Of a stretch of 64,000 bases of DNA, positions 31,339 to 40,314 are shown piece after piece. This DNA is from Cloacimonetes bacterium UBA5835 (GTDB lineage: Bacteria; Cloacimonadota; Cloacimonadia; Cloacimonadales; Cloacimonadaceae). The position numbers and the translations under genes were made by a program. Every line of letters begins with the position of its first letter. Within the stretch, counting starts at the first letter, position 1. The DNA is taken from contig DJGX01000045.1 of the NCBI GenBank assembly GCA_002432865.1, positions 4,552-68,551 on the forward strand, written 5' to 3'. A model generated the notes under the pieces. It was not told the origin of the DNA. It did not search any database and was given only the letters and a program-made list of their open reading frames with translations.

Positions 31339-34300
31339 TTACCTTCTCTCTTCTTCTTTGATAAATTCAATATCAAAGCCCAGTGACTTCAGTTCACTGA
31401 TGAGAACATTAAAGGATTCAGGCACTCCGGGAGGAGGTGGATTTTCGCCTTTAGTAATAGCTTTGAATGCATTGTTACGACCATCCACATCATCACTTTT
31501 GATTGTTAGCATTTCTTCCAGAACATGAGAAGCTCCATAGGCTTCCAAAGCCCAAACTTCCATTTCTCCTAATCGCTGACCACCATGCTGAGCTTTTCCA
31601 CCTAAGGGTTGTTGAGTTATAAGTGAATAAGGTCCCGTGGAACGTGCATGCATTTTATCGGCTACTAGGTGATTCAGTTTCATCATATAGATAACTCCCA
31701 CCGTTACCCTTTCTTTAAAAGGCTCACCAGATTTACCATCATAAAGAACTGTCTTGCCATCTTCTGGTAGACCTGCTTTTCGCAATTCGGAACGAATATC
31801 TTCATTGGATGCGCCATCAAAAATAGGGGTTTCAACTTCGAAGCCAAGGGTCTTTGCTGCCCATCCTAAATGAGTTTCCATAATCTGACCGATATTCATA
31901 CGAGATGGAACACCTAAAGGATTTAGTACTATATCTACAGGCGTGCCGTCTTCCATAAAAGGCATATCTTCGACAGGGGCAACAATAGATATTACACCTT
32001 TATTACCATGGCGTCCAGCCATCTTATCTCCTACTTCAATTTTGCGTTTTTTGGCTACATATACCTTAACCATTTTACGGACGCCATATTGAAGTTCATC
32101 ACCATGTTTGATTCGTTCCCGTGATTTTTTATAAATGTTGTCGCTTTGTTCGAGTGATTGTTTGATTTTCAGGACTATCTGGTAATAGATATAATTATTC
32201 ACTTCACTATCTTCAACTAATTCAACATCCAAATCGAGTTTTTTGAAGTTAATGCGTTTGATATCTTCTTTAGTAATTTTCTTACCAGGAGCAATAAAGG
32301 GTGCATTGGTTTTCTCATCCCAGATATTTTTAGCAATCTGTCCCACAAGCACCGATGAAAGTTTTTCTTCCTTAAATTCCTCAATTTTCCTACGCCGCAA
32401 AGCTAATTCTTCTTTCAGCTTTTCAATTCTATCTTCATTCTCTTCTTCCAAATCGCTGCCTTCTTCCAAACGGGAAAACACCTTAACATCGATAACCACT
32501 CCTTCCATTCCCGGTTTGGCTTTTAAAGAGCTATTGGTAAAATCACCTGCTCGGTCTCCAAACAAAGCACGCATCAAATTTTCTTCCGGAGAAGGATCAA
32601 TTTCTACACTTTTAGGAGTAACCTTACCTACAATTACATCTCCAGCCCTAATCACACTACCTACTCTGATAATGCCAGTTTTATCAAGATTTTTCAATGC
32701 CTGAGCAGGAACATTAGGAATATCGTAGGCCAATTCCTCACGCCCGTTTTTCACATTCCTTACCAAGACTTCCAATTCTTCAATATAAATGGAAGTGAGA
32801 GAATCATCTCTTGCTACTTTTTCACTTAAAATAATAGCATCTTCATAATTATAACCATACCAAGGCATAAAGGCAACCATCATATTGGTCCCTAAAGCCA
32901 AACGGTTATCTTCTACACAAGCTCCATCAGATATAGGCTGCCCCTTTTTAACATTATCACCTATGCGAACTATAGGACGCTGGTTGATACAAGTATCTTG
33001 ATTAGTACGGACAAACTTTTTCAGATAAATCCGGTTTCCGATGGATAAATAGAACGCTTCATCTTTCTCACTAATTGGTTTTAGATCAATAAAAGCAGAA
33101 GTTACTTGAGTAACAATTCCATCATAGGGAGCTACAGCAATTGCTGAGGTATCCATAGAGACGATTTTTTCCATACCAGTCCCAACAAGAGGTGCTTGAG
33201 GATTTATCAGAGGAACTGCCTGTCGTTGCATATTTGAACCCATCAATGCACGGTTTGCATCATCATGCTCTAAAAATGGAATCAAAGCTGCCGATACTGA
33301 AACCATCTGTTGAGGTGCTATGTCCATATACTGAACATTTTTAGGGTTAACTTGAACAAAATCACCTCGATCTCTGGCAAAAATAACATCATCGGTAATT
33401 CTACGGTTATCATCCAAATGAATATCGCTTTGGGCTATAATATATTTCTCTTCTTGGGCAGCATCAAGATATTCAAATTCATCAGTTACACATCCATCCA
33501 CAACCTTCCGGTAAGGAGTTTCTATGAAGCCAAAATAGTTTATCCTGGAATATAAAGCAGGAGAAACTATCAATCCAATATTTGGTCCTTCCGGTGTTTC
33601 AATTGGACACACACGTCCATAGTGAGATGAATGAACATCTCGAACTTCAAAACCAGCTCGCTCACGAGTTAAACCTCCAGGACCTAGAGCAGAAAGAGCA
33701 CGCTTATGTCTTAAAGCTGCAAGTGGATTAGTCTGCTCCATAAATTGAGATAATTGACCTGTTAAAAAGAATGATTGAACTACTGAAATAAGAGCGTTAC
33801 TATTTACAAGATCGTGCACAGTAACTTCATCAATATTGGAAATGGCCATCCGTTCTTGAATTATTCTGGATATCATAGCCATTCCTGAAGTATATTGTTC
33901 CTGCAGCAATTCACCAACAGTTCGTACTCTTCTATTTGATAAATGATCGATATCATCCACTTCATCTTCATCGTGATAGATGTTTATTAAAGTTTTAAAG
34001 ATATATACAAAATCCTCAACCGTAAGAGTCATCACTTTGGGATCTACATTTATACCTAAGCGGGTATTCATTTTGTAACGACCGACCTCTCCCAAGTTGT
34101 AACGCTTTTCATTGAAAAACATTCTATCTACAAGCTGTTTAGCAATTTCTATAGGCGCATCTTCACCAGGGCGTATTAAGGCATAGATTTTTTTCAGAGC
34201 TTCTTCTTGGTTGGTGGTTGGGTCTTTTGCCAGAGTATTTTCCAAAACCTTTCTGGCAATTTCATAATTATAATCAATCACTTCCACCTTAGTGATTTTT

Positions 34301-35118
34301 CTTTCAGTTAAAAATTTTATCAAGGAATCAGTGATCTGCTCGTTTGCTAAAGCAATAGGTTCGGGATTATCGGTTTCATATATATCTGCATAGAGATGGC
34401 GACCTTTAGCACTTTTCAAATTCAGCTGCTCGGTTTTGTAAAAGGTCTTTCGCAAATCCTCATTAGTGGATATCCCGATAGCACGAAAAAGTGTAGTTAC
34501 TGGAAGCTTACGACGTTTATCGATATGCACATACATCACATCATGAATATCTATATCAAAATCCAGCCACGAACCGCTGTAGGGAATCACTTTTGCAGAA
34601 TAAAGTGTTTTTCCACTGGGATGTTTCTCTTCAGAAAAGAACACTCCGGGCGAACGTTGTAATTGTGAAATAATGACACGTTCTGCTCCATTGATAACAA
34701 AAGTTCCCTGTTCCGTAATCAGAGGGATTTCTCCTAAGAAAACTTCTTGTTCTAAAGTGTCTTTATGTTCCCGAACACCTTCATTATTTTCAAACACACT
34801 TAGACGCATTTTGGCTTTAAGAGGCGCCTGATAAGTGAGGTTTCGGTCCCGACATTCCTCAATGGTATACTTTTCCTGCAAAACGCTATATTCAACAAAT
34901 TCTAACAGAAAATTACCTTTGGCATCTTCCAAGGGAAATGCATTTTCGAATACGGCTTGCAGGCCTTTTTTCTCTCTGCGTTGCGGGTGAATATCCTTTT
35001 GCAGAAATTCGTTGAAGGAATCCACTTGCATAGCCAGAAGATTGGGTATTTCTACCTCCGGAATCCCGAGTTCAGCAAATCTTCCGGATATTCGTGAATA
35101 ACTTTTAACCTTTCTCAA
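31339..35118 (-). CDS. rpoB: DNA-directed RNA polymerase subunit beta
   Basis: 1259 aa. The start is TTG at 35118: AAGGAG lies 7 bases upstream and the protein begins as beta subunits do, MRKVKSYSRISGRFAELGIP. Recognisable blocks include the rifampicin-region QLSQFMEQTNPLAAL, RHKRALSALGPGGLTRERAG, HYGRVCPIETPEGPNIG, GNKGVISIV and the C-terminal GGQRLGEMEVWALEAYGA. Two positions of the rifampicin pocket differ from the Escherichia coli consensus: Glu461 for Asp516 and Ala474 for Arg529. The gene follows a 218-base gap after rplL that contains a terminator-like hairpin. Confidence 0.98.
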   Translation of the reverse strand: MRKVKSYSRISGRFAELGIPEVEIPNLLAMQVDSFNEFLQKDIHPQRREKKGLQAVFENAFPLEDAKGNFLLEFVEYSVLQEKYTIEECRDRNLTYQAPLKAKMRLSVFENNEGVREHKDTLEQEVFLGEIPLITEQGTFVINGAERVIISQLQRSPGVFFSEEKHPSGKTLYSAKVIPYSGSWLDFDIDIHDVMYVHIDKRRKLPVTTLFRAIGISTNEDLRKTFYKTEQLNLKSAKGRHLYADIYETDNPEPIALANEQITDSLIKFLTERKITKVEVIDYNYEIARKVLENTLAKDPTTNQEEALKKIYALIRPGEDAPIEIAKQLVDRMFFNEKRYNLGEVGRYKMNTRLGINVDPKVMTLTVEDFVYIFKTLINIYHDEDEVDDIDHLSNRRVRTVGELLQEQYTSGMAMISRIIQERMAISNIDEVTVHDLVNSNALISVVQSFFLTGQLSQFMEQTNPLAALRHKRALSALGPGGLTRERAGFEVRDVHSSHYGRVCPIETPEGPNIGLIVSPALYSRINYFGFIETPYRKVVDGCVTDEFEYLDAAQEEKYIIAQSDIHLDDNRRITDDVIFARDRGDFVQVNPKNVQYMDIAPQQMVSVSAALIPFLEHDDANRALMGSNMQRQAVPLINPQAPLVGTGMEKIVSMDTSAIAVAPYDGIVTQVTSAFIDLKPISEKDEAFYLSIGNRIYLKKFVRTNQDTCINQRPIVRIGDNVKKGQPISDGACVEDNRLALGTNMMVAFMPWYGYNYEDAIILSEKVARDDSLTSIYIEELEVLVRNVKNGREELAYDIPNVPAQALKNLDKTGIIRVGSVIRAGDVIVGKVTPKSVEIDPSPEENLMRALFGDRAGDFTNSSLKAKPGMEGVVIDVKVFSRLEEGSDLEEENEDRIEKLKEELALRRRKIEEFKEEKLSSVLVGQIAKNIWDEKTNAPFIAPGKKITKEDIKRINFKKLDLDVELVEDSEVNNYIYYQIVLKIKQSLEQSDNIYKKSRERIKHGDELQYGVRKMVKVYVAKKRKIEVGDKMAGRHGNKGVISIVAPVEDMPFMEDGTPVDIVLNPLGVPSRMNIGQIMETHLGWAAKTLGFEVETPIFDGASNEDIRSELRKAGLPEDGKTVLYDGKSGEPFKERVTVGVIYMMKLNHLVADKMHARSTGPYSLITQQPLGGKAQHGGQRLGEMEVWALEAYGASHVLEEMLTIKSDDVDGRNNAFKAITKGENPPPPGVPESFNVLISELKSLGFDIEFIKEEERR

Positions 35119-35284
35119 AAGCTCTCTCCTTTTAGGTGTTTATTTCCTAACATTTTGGGCTCTTTTTGTTAATCTCAATTTTGCTCACGCTTGTTGTTGC
35201 GCCATTGATGTATGGAAAATTGGTTTGCTGGCTTATAGTTAAAAAAACCATCATTTATGGATAATTGGATTGGGAAATTAGGCC

Positions 35285-35310
35285 AAAAAAAGTCCCGCAG
35301 GACTTTTTTT
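35285..35310 (-). terminator. Attenuator-like hairpin between rplL and rpoB
   Basis: A perfect 11-bp stem AAAAAAAGTCC / GGACTTTTTTT with a 4-base loop, 27 bases past the rplL stop and about 170 before rpoB. The T run is in the 3' arm. In Escherichia coli a partial terminator at this same place lets most transcripts stop, giving more L7/L12 than RNA polymerase; the same role is inferred here. Confidence 0.75.
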
Positions 35311-35336
35311 GGACCTTTATCCTGATTATGGTTCGA

Positions 35337-35717
35337 TTATTTGACTTCGACAGTTGCACCGGCTTCTTCGAGTTTTTTCCTAATTGATTCTGCTTCTTCC
35401 TTGCTAACTTTCTCAGAAACCATCTTGGGTGCACTATCAACAAGGTCTTTTGCTTCCTTGAGACCAAGCTTGGTTATCTCTCTTACAACTTTAATCACAT
35501 TGATTTTTTTCTCGCCGGCACTGGTTAATATAACATCGAATTCTGTCTGTTCTTCTTTTACGCCACCTTCAGCAGCACCTTGTGTTGCGGCAACAACAGC
35601 TACAGGAGCAGCAGCGGAAACACCAAAAACCTCTTCCATCTCTTTTACCAATTCAGAGAGCTCAAGAACTGTCATCTCCTTAATTAGATCAATTACTTGT
35701 TGCTTTTTATCGGACAT
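35337..35717 (-). CDS. rplL: Large ribosomal subunit protein L7/L12
   Basis: 126 aa. An N-terminal dimerisation region (MSDKKQQVIDLIKEMTVLELSELVKEMEEV), an Ala-rich hinge (SAAAPVAVVAATQGAAEGG) and the globular C-terminal domain (EFDVILTSAGEKKINVIKVVREITKLGLKEAKDLV) are clear. Multiple copies form the ribosomal stalk that recruits translation factors, including the EF-Tu and EF-G encoded in this window. It is preceded by rplJ and followed by the attenuator-like hairpin. Confidence 0.97.
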   Translation of the reverse strand: MSDKKQQVIDLIKEMTVLELSELVKEMEEVFGVSAAAPVAVVAATQGAAEGGVKEEQTEFDVILTSAGEKKINVIKVVREITKLGLKEAKDLVDSAPKMVSEKVSKEEAESIRKKLEEAGATVEVK

Positions 35718-35750
35718 TGTTCCTCCATCGGATATATGAATAATTTTTTT

Positions 35751-36287
35751 TTAGCTGGCTTCAGCTTGTTTTTTTACTATGGCATCAAGAGCATAAACAA
35801 ACTTGCGGATGATACCCTGATTAATACTTACAAAGTTGCTAAGCGGAGCATTCATACAGCTTAACACTTTGGCAAGTAGTTCTTCGCGGGATGGAAGTTT
35901 TGCCAAAGCAGTCAATTCAACAGCATCAAATATATGCCCTGCAATATAACCGACTTTGAACGAAGGATAATTCTTATTCTCCATCACCTCTTTTAAGAAT
36001 TTAGTAAGCTCGCGGGCAGGGGATACTTCATCCATTTTACATACTGCCACAGCGGTTGGTCCGTTTAGATACGGATCTAATTCTGTAATACCCAAACCAT
36101 TTAAAGCAATTTTAATTAGGGTATTTTTTTGGACAAAGTAGTCCACTTGACTTTCTCTGAAGCGGTTGCGCAATTGATTCACTTGCTCGATGTTTATTCC
36201 CTTGTAATCTACCAATACGATCGCTTTTGCGCCACTTAGTCTTGCTGTCAAGTCCGTCACTATGTCATACTTAATACTTTGAACCAT
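35751..36287 (-). CDS. rplJ: Large ribosomal subunit protein L10
   Basis: 178 aa from the ATG at 36287 (MVQSIKYDIVTDLTARLSGA). An in-frame ATG at 36293 lies only one base from GGGGAG, whereas 36287 lies seven bases away and is preferred. L10 anchors the L7/L12 dimers to 23S rRNA; the C-terminal helix (FVYALDAIVKKQAEAS) is the usual stalk-binding segment. The start is 14 bases after the rplA stop. In Escherichia coli L10 represses its own rplJL mRNA; an equivalent leader is not evident in this short gap. Confidence 0.95.
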   Translation of the reverse strand: MVQSIKYDIVTDLTARLSGAKAIVLVDYKGINIEQVNQLRNRFRESQVDYFVQKNTLIKIALNGLGITELDPYLNGPTAVAVCKMDEVSPARELTKFLKEVMENKNYPSFKVGYIAGHIFDAVELTALAKLPSREELLAKVLSCMNAPLSNFVSINQGIIRKFVYALDAIVKKQAEAS

Positions 36288-36300
36288 CTTCATACTCCCC

Positions 36301-37005
36301 TTAGCTTCTTGCTTCCAAGGTTGCGCTTGCGACCTGAATTTTGATTCCAGGACTCATAGTTGTGCAGAGGGTTATACTCTTAATATAAATACCCTTTAAA
36401 GTAGAAGGTCTCTCTCTAAGCACAGCAGCAATAATAGCTTTGATGTTTTCTTTTAGTTTATCTTCATCAAAGCTAAGTCTACCTGCAGGAATATGTAAAT
36501 TACCAAACTTATCAACACGGTAAGTAACTTTTCCACCTTTAGCTTCCTGCACTGCTTTACTAACATCCATTGTAACAGTTCCTACTTTAGGGTTGGGCAT
36601 TAATCCTCTGGGGCCTAAAACGCGTCCCAGTTTTCCGATGCGTCCCATTAAATTGGGAGTGGCAATCACCACATCAAAATCGAACCATCCGCCCGATATT
36701 TTTTCGATGAGATCATCCACACCAACATAATCTGCACCAGCTTGTTTGGCTTCTTCTGCCTTGTCACCTTCAGCAAAAACTAAAACTCGCATCTCTTTAC
36801 CAGTTCCATGAGGCAAGACAAGAGAGTTTCTAATTTGCTGATCTGCCTTTCGAGGATCGACACCCAAATTAAAATGGACCTCAACTGTTTCGTCAAACTT
36901 GGAAGCAGGTAAACTCTTTATAAGTTTAACAGCTTCGTTAAGGTCTAATCTTTTTTGACGATCGAACATCGAATAGGCAACATTATACCTTTTACTATGT
37001 TTCAT
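36301..37005 (-). CDS. rplA: Large ribosomal subunit protein L1
   Basis: 234 aa, full length. AAGGAG lies 5 bases before the ATG. The signature GPRGLMPNPKVGTVT is intact, as is the N-terminal KRYNVAYSMFDRQKRLDLNEAVKLI. L1 forms the mobile stalk next to the ribosomal exit site and often represses its own rplKA message. It lies directly between rplK and rplJ, the conserved rplKAJL order. Confidence 0.97.
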   Translation of the reverse strand: MKHSKRYNVAYSMFDRQKRLDLNEAVKLIKSLPASKFDETVEVHFNLGVDPRKADQQIRNSLVLPHGTGKEMRVLVFAEGDKAEEAKQAGADYVGVDDLIEKISGGWFDFDVVIATPNLMGRIGKLGRVLGPRGLMPNPKVGTVTMDVSKAVQEAKGGKVTYRVDKFGNLHIPAGRLSFDEDKLKENIKAIIAAVLRERPSTLKGIYIKSITLCTTMSPGIKIQVASATLEARS

Positions 37006-37043
37006 TGACTCTCCTTATGAATACTATCTCCTGCATCGAAGTA

Positions 37044-37475
37044 TCAGTCTTCAATTGTAACACCCATACTTCGTGCAGTTCCAGCGATCATATTCATAGC
37101 AGATTCAAGGGAAAAGCAATTCATATCTTTCATTTTCATCTGAGCTATATTTTTAAGCTGTTCGCGGTTAATTTTTCCAACTTTTACTTTATTGGGGGTA
37201 GCGCTACCGGTAGCCAGACCTGCTTCTTTTTTAATCAGTACTGAAGCTGGAGGGGTTTTTATTTCAAATGTAAAAGATTTATTCTTCGCTACATAAATTA
37301 CTACCGGAAAAACCATGCCCGGCTGATCAGCTGTTTTTTCATTAAACTGACGGCAAAATTCTGGAATATTCACTCCTACTTGCCCTAAGGCAGGTCCTAC
37401 AGGAGGTGCCGGAGTTGCTTTTCCAGCTGGAAGTTGTAGTTTTATCATCGCTACAGCATCTTTAGGTTTAGCCAT
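37044..37475 (-). CDS. rplK: Large ribosomal subunit protein L11
   Basis: 143 aa. The N-terminal domain (KLQLPAGKATPAPPVGPALGQVGVNIPEFCRQFN) and the rRNA-binding C-terminal domain (TPPASVLIKKEAG ... NCFSLESAMNMIAGTARSMGVTI) are both present. L11 organises the GTPase-associated centre where EF-G binds. The gene follows nusG after 23 bases. Confidence 0.97.
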   Translation of the reverse strand: MAKPKDAVAMIKLQLPAGKATPAPPVGPALGQVGVNIPEFCRQFNEKTADQPGMVFPVVIYVAKNKSFTFEIKTPPASVLIKKEAGLATGSATPNKVKVGKINREQLKNIAQMKMKDMNCFSLESAMNMIAGTARSMGVTIED

Positions 37476-37498
37476 TTATTACCTCTATTTTATCTTCT

Positions 37499-38047
37499 TT
37501 ATTTCTTAATTAGTTCTACCTGGTTGGCATTAAGTTCAACCGGGGTTCTGCGTCCAAACACTGTTACTTCTATAATCAGTTTAGTTCCGTTTTCCGTGGT
37601 CTTTTGTACAATACCCTCAAAATCCGTAAAAGGACCAGAAATAACTTTAACCATATCTCCTGGCATATAAGAAAAGACCTTAACATCACGGTTTGGATCA
37701 GTTATCCCTAAAAGGCGGTCCACTTCTTCTTGTGACAAGGGTATGGGTTCTTTATGTTCTTTGCTGATTCCTAAAAAACTAGTTACCCCTGCAATTTGAA
37801 GAATATAAGCTTTCAGCTCAGGTGTCATATCTGCTTCCATAATCACATAGGAAGTAAAGATTTTTTTATCCCGTTCTATCTTTTTGCCTTCTCTAATCAC
37901 AAAGGTCTTGCGCACTGGGACTAGTAAGCGTCCTACATTTTTTTCCATAGGAGTGCCAGACAGACCTTTTTCGATGGCTGTTTTAACCTTATTTTCGTGG
38001 CCTGAATAGGTATGAATCACATACCATTTCATTTGTTTTTCATCCAT
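37499..38047 (-). CDS. nusG: Transcription termination/antitermination factor NusG
   Basis: 182 aa from ATG 38047 (MDEKQMKWYVIHTYSGHENKV). A TTG 13 codons upstream would overlap secE and is not supported by a ribosome site. The N-terminal NGN domain binds RNA polymerase; the C-terminal KOW domain (PGDMVKVISGPFTDFEG) binds Rho or ribosomal S10. The start is 4 bases after the secE stop, so coupling is likely. NusG acts on the polymerase whose subunits are encoded downstream. Confidence 0.96.
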   Translation of the reverse strand: MDEKQMKWYVIHTYSGHENKVKTAIEKGLSGTPMEKNVGRLLVPVRKTFVIREGKKIERDKKIFTSYVIMEADMTPELKAYILQIAGVTSFLGISKEHKEPIPLSQEEVDRLLGITDPNRDVKVFSYMPGDMVKVISGPFTDFEGIVQKTTENGTKLIIEVTVFGRRTPVELNANQVELIKK

Positions 38048-38051
38048 TGTT

Positions 38052-38237
38052 TTAAAATACAAGTTCCATAATTTTGGTAAAACCAAAATCTACCAAGGAT
38101 AAAAATATAGCTACAATTGCAGACATAATAATAACTACTAGAGTCCCTTCCTTAAGGTCTGCTTTTGTAGGCCAGCTTACGCATTTCATTTCGGAATATA
38201 CATCTCGAAAGAAACGACTAATTTTCTCGAATTTCAT
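38052..38237 (-). CDS. secE: Preprotein translocase subunit SecE
   Basis: 61 aa, the short bacterial form with one membrane segment (about residues 33-55). The conserved amphipathic motif EMKCVSWPTKADL precedes it. SecE clamps the SecY channel in the inner membrane. In this window it is relevant to export of the signal-peptide proteins. It lies between tRNA-Trp and nusG, its usual position. Confidence 0.95.
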   Translation of the reverse strand: MKFEKISRFFRDVYSEMKCVSWPTKADLKEGTLVVIIMSAIVAIFLSLVDFGFTKIMELVF

Positions 38238-38303
38238 AATCTTTATTCCCTTTCATCCTGGAGGTAGAACCTGCCTCCGATATAGTATTTCTATAAAATG
38301 TTG

Positions 38304-38379
38304 TGGCAGGACAGGCAGGAATCGAACCCGCAACCCCCGGTTTTGGAGACCGGTGCTCTACCAATTGAACTACTGTCCT
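38304..38379 (-). tRNA. tRNA-Trp (CCA anticodon)
   Basis: 76 nt. Acceptor AGGACAG pairs with CTGTCCT; the anticodon loop is CTCCAAA, and the 3' CCA is encoded. It lies between rpmG and secE, as trpT does in many bacteria. Confidence 0.97.
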
Positions 38380-38402
38380 TTGCAACATTTTAAAGAGTAT
38401 CT

Positions 38403-38549
38403 TTAACGCTGTTTATGAACAGTATGCTTCCGACAGGTGGGGCAATATTTTTTTAGCTCCATTCTGTTCGGATGCTTACGTTTATTGCGAGTTGTTGTAT
38501 AATTACGGTTCTTGCATTCTTCGCAGGCAAGTATAATTATATCTCTCAT
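38403..38549 (-). CDS. rpmG: Large ribosomal subunit protein L33 (zinc form)
   Basis: 48 aa: MRDIIILACEECKNRNYTTT, RNKRKHPNRMELKKYCPTCR, KHTVHKQR. Four cysteines in two CxxC pairs (C9, C12, C36, C39) mark the zinc-binding form of L33, which sits near the ribosomal exit site. The gene begins 18 bases after the tuf stop; GAGG overlaps that stop region, at a rather long spacing. The order tuf, rpmG, tRNA-Trp, secE, nusG is common in bacteria. Confidence 0.95.
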   Translation of the reverse strand: MRDIIILACEECKNRNYTTTRNKRKHPNRMELKKYCPTCRKHTVHKQR

Positions 38550-38567
38550 TATCTTGTATCCGGTCCT

Positions 38568-39752
38568 CTATTCAATCATTTCAGAAACAACACCGCTACC
38601 GATTGTATGTCCACCTTCACGAATTGCAAAACGCAGACCCTGTTCCATAGCGATAGGTGTAATAAGTTCTGCCTGTATTTCTACATTGTCACCAGGCATA
38701 ACCATTTTTACTCCTTCGGGAAGAGTTAAACTACCAGTAACATCAGTAGTGCGGAAATAAAACTGAGGGCGATAACCGGTTTGGAAAGGTTTATGGCGGC
38801 CACCTTCTTCTGCAGTTAGAATATAGGTTTGACCTTTAAATTTGGTATGAGGGGTAATGGATTTAGGTTTTGCTAACACCATTCCGCGAGCAATATCATT
38901 TTTACCAAAACCACGCAAAAGCACACCAATATTATCTCCAGCTTGGGCTTCGTCCAGAAGTTTACGAAACATTTCCACACCTGTACAGGTTGTTTCTACC
39001 GTTTCTTTAACACCAACGCGTTCAACTTTATCGCCAACTTTAATAATTCCTCTTTCCACGCGGCCTGTAGCCACAGTTCCTCTGCCAGGAATACTGAAAA
39101 CATCTTCCACCGGCATAAGGAAGGGCTTATCAACAGGACGTTCAGGTAGCGGAATATAGCTATCGATTGCGTCAAGCAGTTCTTGAATCCTTTTTTCGCC
39201 TTCGGGATCCCCATTTAATGCTTTAAGTGCAGAACCGCGAATCACAGGAACTTCATCGCCTGGAAATTCATATTTATCCAGCAATTCACGAACTTCCATT
39301 TCTACCAGGTCAAGCAATTCAGGATCATCAACCAGATCGCATTTGTTCATAAAGACTACTATTGCAGGCACTCCAACTTGGCGGGCAAGCAAAATATGCT
39401 CGCGAGTTTGAGGCATAGGACCATCATCAGCACTTACCACTAATATGGCTCCATCCATTTGTGCTGCACCAGTAATCATATTTTTAATATAGTCAGCGTG
39501 CCCAGGACAATCGATATGAGCATAATGGCGGGTTTCTGTTTCATATTCAACATGAGATGTAGCAATAGTTATCCCACGGGCTTTTTCTTCCGGTGCATTA
39601 TCAATACTATCAAAGGTACGGAATTTAGCTCCGCCCTTATTACTCAGATACAAAGTAATCGCTGCTGTGAGCGTTGTTTTTCCATGGTCAATATGACCAA
39701 TCGTTCCCACATTCAGATGTGGCTTAGTTCGAACATATTTCTCTTTTGCCAT
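38568..39752 (-). CDS. tuf: Elongation factor Tu
   Basis: 394 aa, normal length. GGAGGAACA precedes the ATG. GTP-binding motifs GHIDHGKTTL, DCPGHADYIKNMITG and NKCDLVDD are intact, as are domains 2 and 3 through GGHTIGSGVVSEMIE. EF-Tu carries aminoacyl-tRNA to the ribosome. It follows four tRNA genes, the arrangement of the Escherichia coli tufB operon. Confidence 0.98.
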   Translation of the reverse strand: MAKEKYVRTKPHLNVGTIGHIDHGKTTLTAAITLYLSNKGGAKFRTFDSIDNAPEEKARGITIATSHVEYETETRHYAHIDCPGHADYIKNMITGAAQMDGAILVVSADDGPMPQTREHILLARQVGVPAIVVFMNKCDLVDDPELLDLVEMEVRELLDKYEFPGDEVPVIRGSALKALNGDPEGEKRIQELLDAIDSYIPLPERPVDKPFLMPVEDVFSIPGRGTVATGRVERGIIKVGDKVERVGVKETVETTCTGVEMFRKLLDEAQAGDNIGVLLRGFGKNDIARGMVLAKPKSITPHTKFKGQTYILTAEEGGRHKPFQTGYRPQFYFRTTDVTGSLTLPEGVKMVMPGDNVEIQAELITPIAMEQGLRFAIREGGHTIGSGVVSEMIE

Positions 39753-39903
39753 TGTTCCTCCTGGACTTGATTCTCACAAGCCCATCTCGTATTCTTAATT
39801 TATCAAAAAAAATATATACCATAAGGCATATACTATCCTTTCTTCATTTTTTCAAAGCAGCGGATAAATTATCAAAAGAACTATCCATTTAGCTTTTAAA
39901 AAG

Positions 39904-39979
39904 TGGAGCTCAAGACCGGACTTGAACCGGTGACCTCCTCCTTACCAAGGAGGTGCTCTACCTGCTGAGCTACTTGAGC
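39904..39979 (-). tRNA. tRNA-Thr (GGT anticodon)
   Basis: 76 nt. Acceptor GCTCAAG/CTTGAGC; anticodon loop TTGGTAA; encoded CCA. Fourth of four tRNA genes upstream of tuf, matching thrT. Confidence 0.97.
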
Positions 39980-39995
39980 TCTCCTTCACAAAATT

Positions 39996-40072
39996 TGGAG
40001 CGGGAAACGGGGTTCGAACCCGCGACCCTCAGCTTGGAAGGCTGATGCTCTAGCCAACTGAGCTACTCCCGC
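39996..40072 (-). tRNA. tRNA-Gly (TCC anticodon)
   Basis: 77 nt. Acceptor GCGGGAG with CTCCCGC-type partner (one mismatch or wobble region at the inner end); anticodon loop CTTCCAA; encoded CCA. Third of the four clustered tRNA genes. Confidence 0.96.
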
Positions 40073-40094
40073 TTTTTTAGTATTTAAAAAACTC

Positions 40095-40180
40095 TGGTGG
40101 AGAGGGGAGGATTCGAACCTCCGAAGTCATCTGACAGCAGATTTACAGTCTGATCCCTTTGACCACTCGGGAACCTCTCC
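40095..40180 (-). tRNA. tRNA-Tyr (GTA anticodon)
   Basis: 86 nt with a long class II variable arm. Acceptor GGAGAGG/CCTCTCC; anticodon loop CTGTAAA; encoded CCA. Second of the four clustered tRNA genes. Confidence 0.97.
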
Positions 40181-40197
40181 ACAAATTTTCAAACCGC

Positions 40198-40272
40198 TGG
40201 AGCCGATGAAGGGAATTGAACCCCCAACCTATTGATTACAAATCAATTGCTCTACCTTTGAGCTACATCGGC
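40198..40272 (-). tRNA. tRNA-Thr (TGT anticodon)
   Basis: 75 nt. Acceptor GCCGATG/CATCGGC; anticodon loop TTTGTAA; encoded CCA. First gene of the tRNA-tuf transcript, six or so bases after the predicted transcription start. Confidence 0.97.
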
Positions 40273-40285
40273 AATAAGTTTTGCC

Positions 40286-40314
40286 ACTAAATTTTCAGTC
40301 CTCGATTTTGTCAA
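40286..40314 (-). promoter_or_regulatory. Promoter of the tRNA-tuf-rpoBC superoperon
   Basis: On the minus strand TTGACA (40309-40314), a 17-base spacer and TTTAGT (40286-40291). The -35 is perfect and the -10 matches four of six. Transcription would start close to the first tRNA. Confidence 0.55.

Noticed and set aside
35255..35467. 70-codon ORF overlapping the end of rplL and the hairpin
   Set aside because: Lies in another frame of rplL and the attenuator-like region; no ribosome site and no family.
38048..38086. Upstream TTG start for nusG
   Set aside because: It would overlap secE by 35 bases and add residues not found in NusG; ATG 38047 gives the normal N-terminus.
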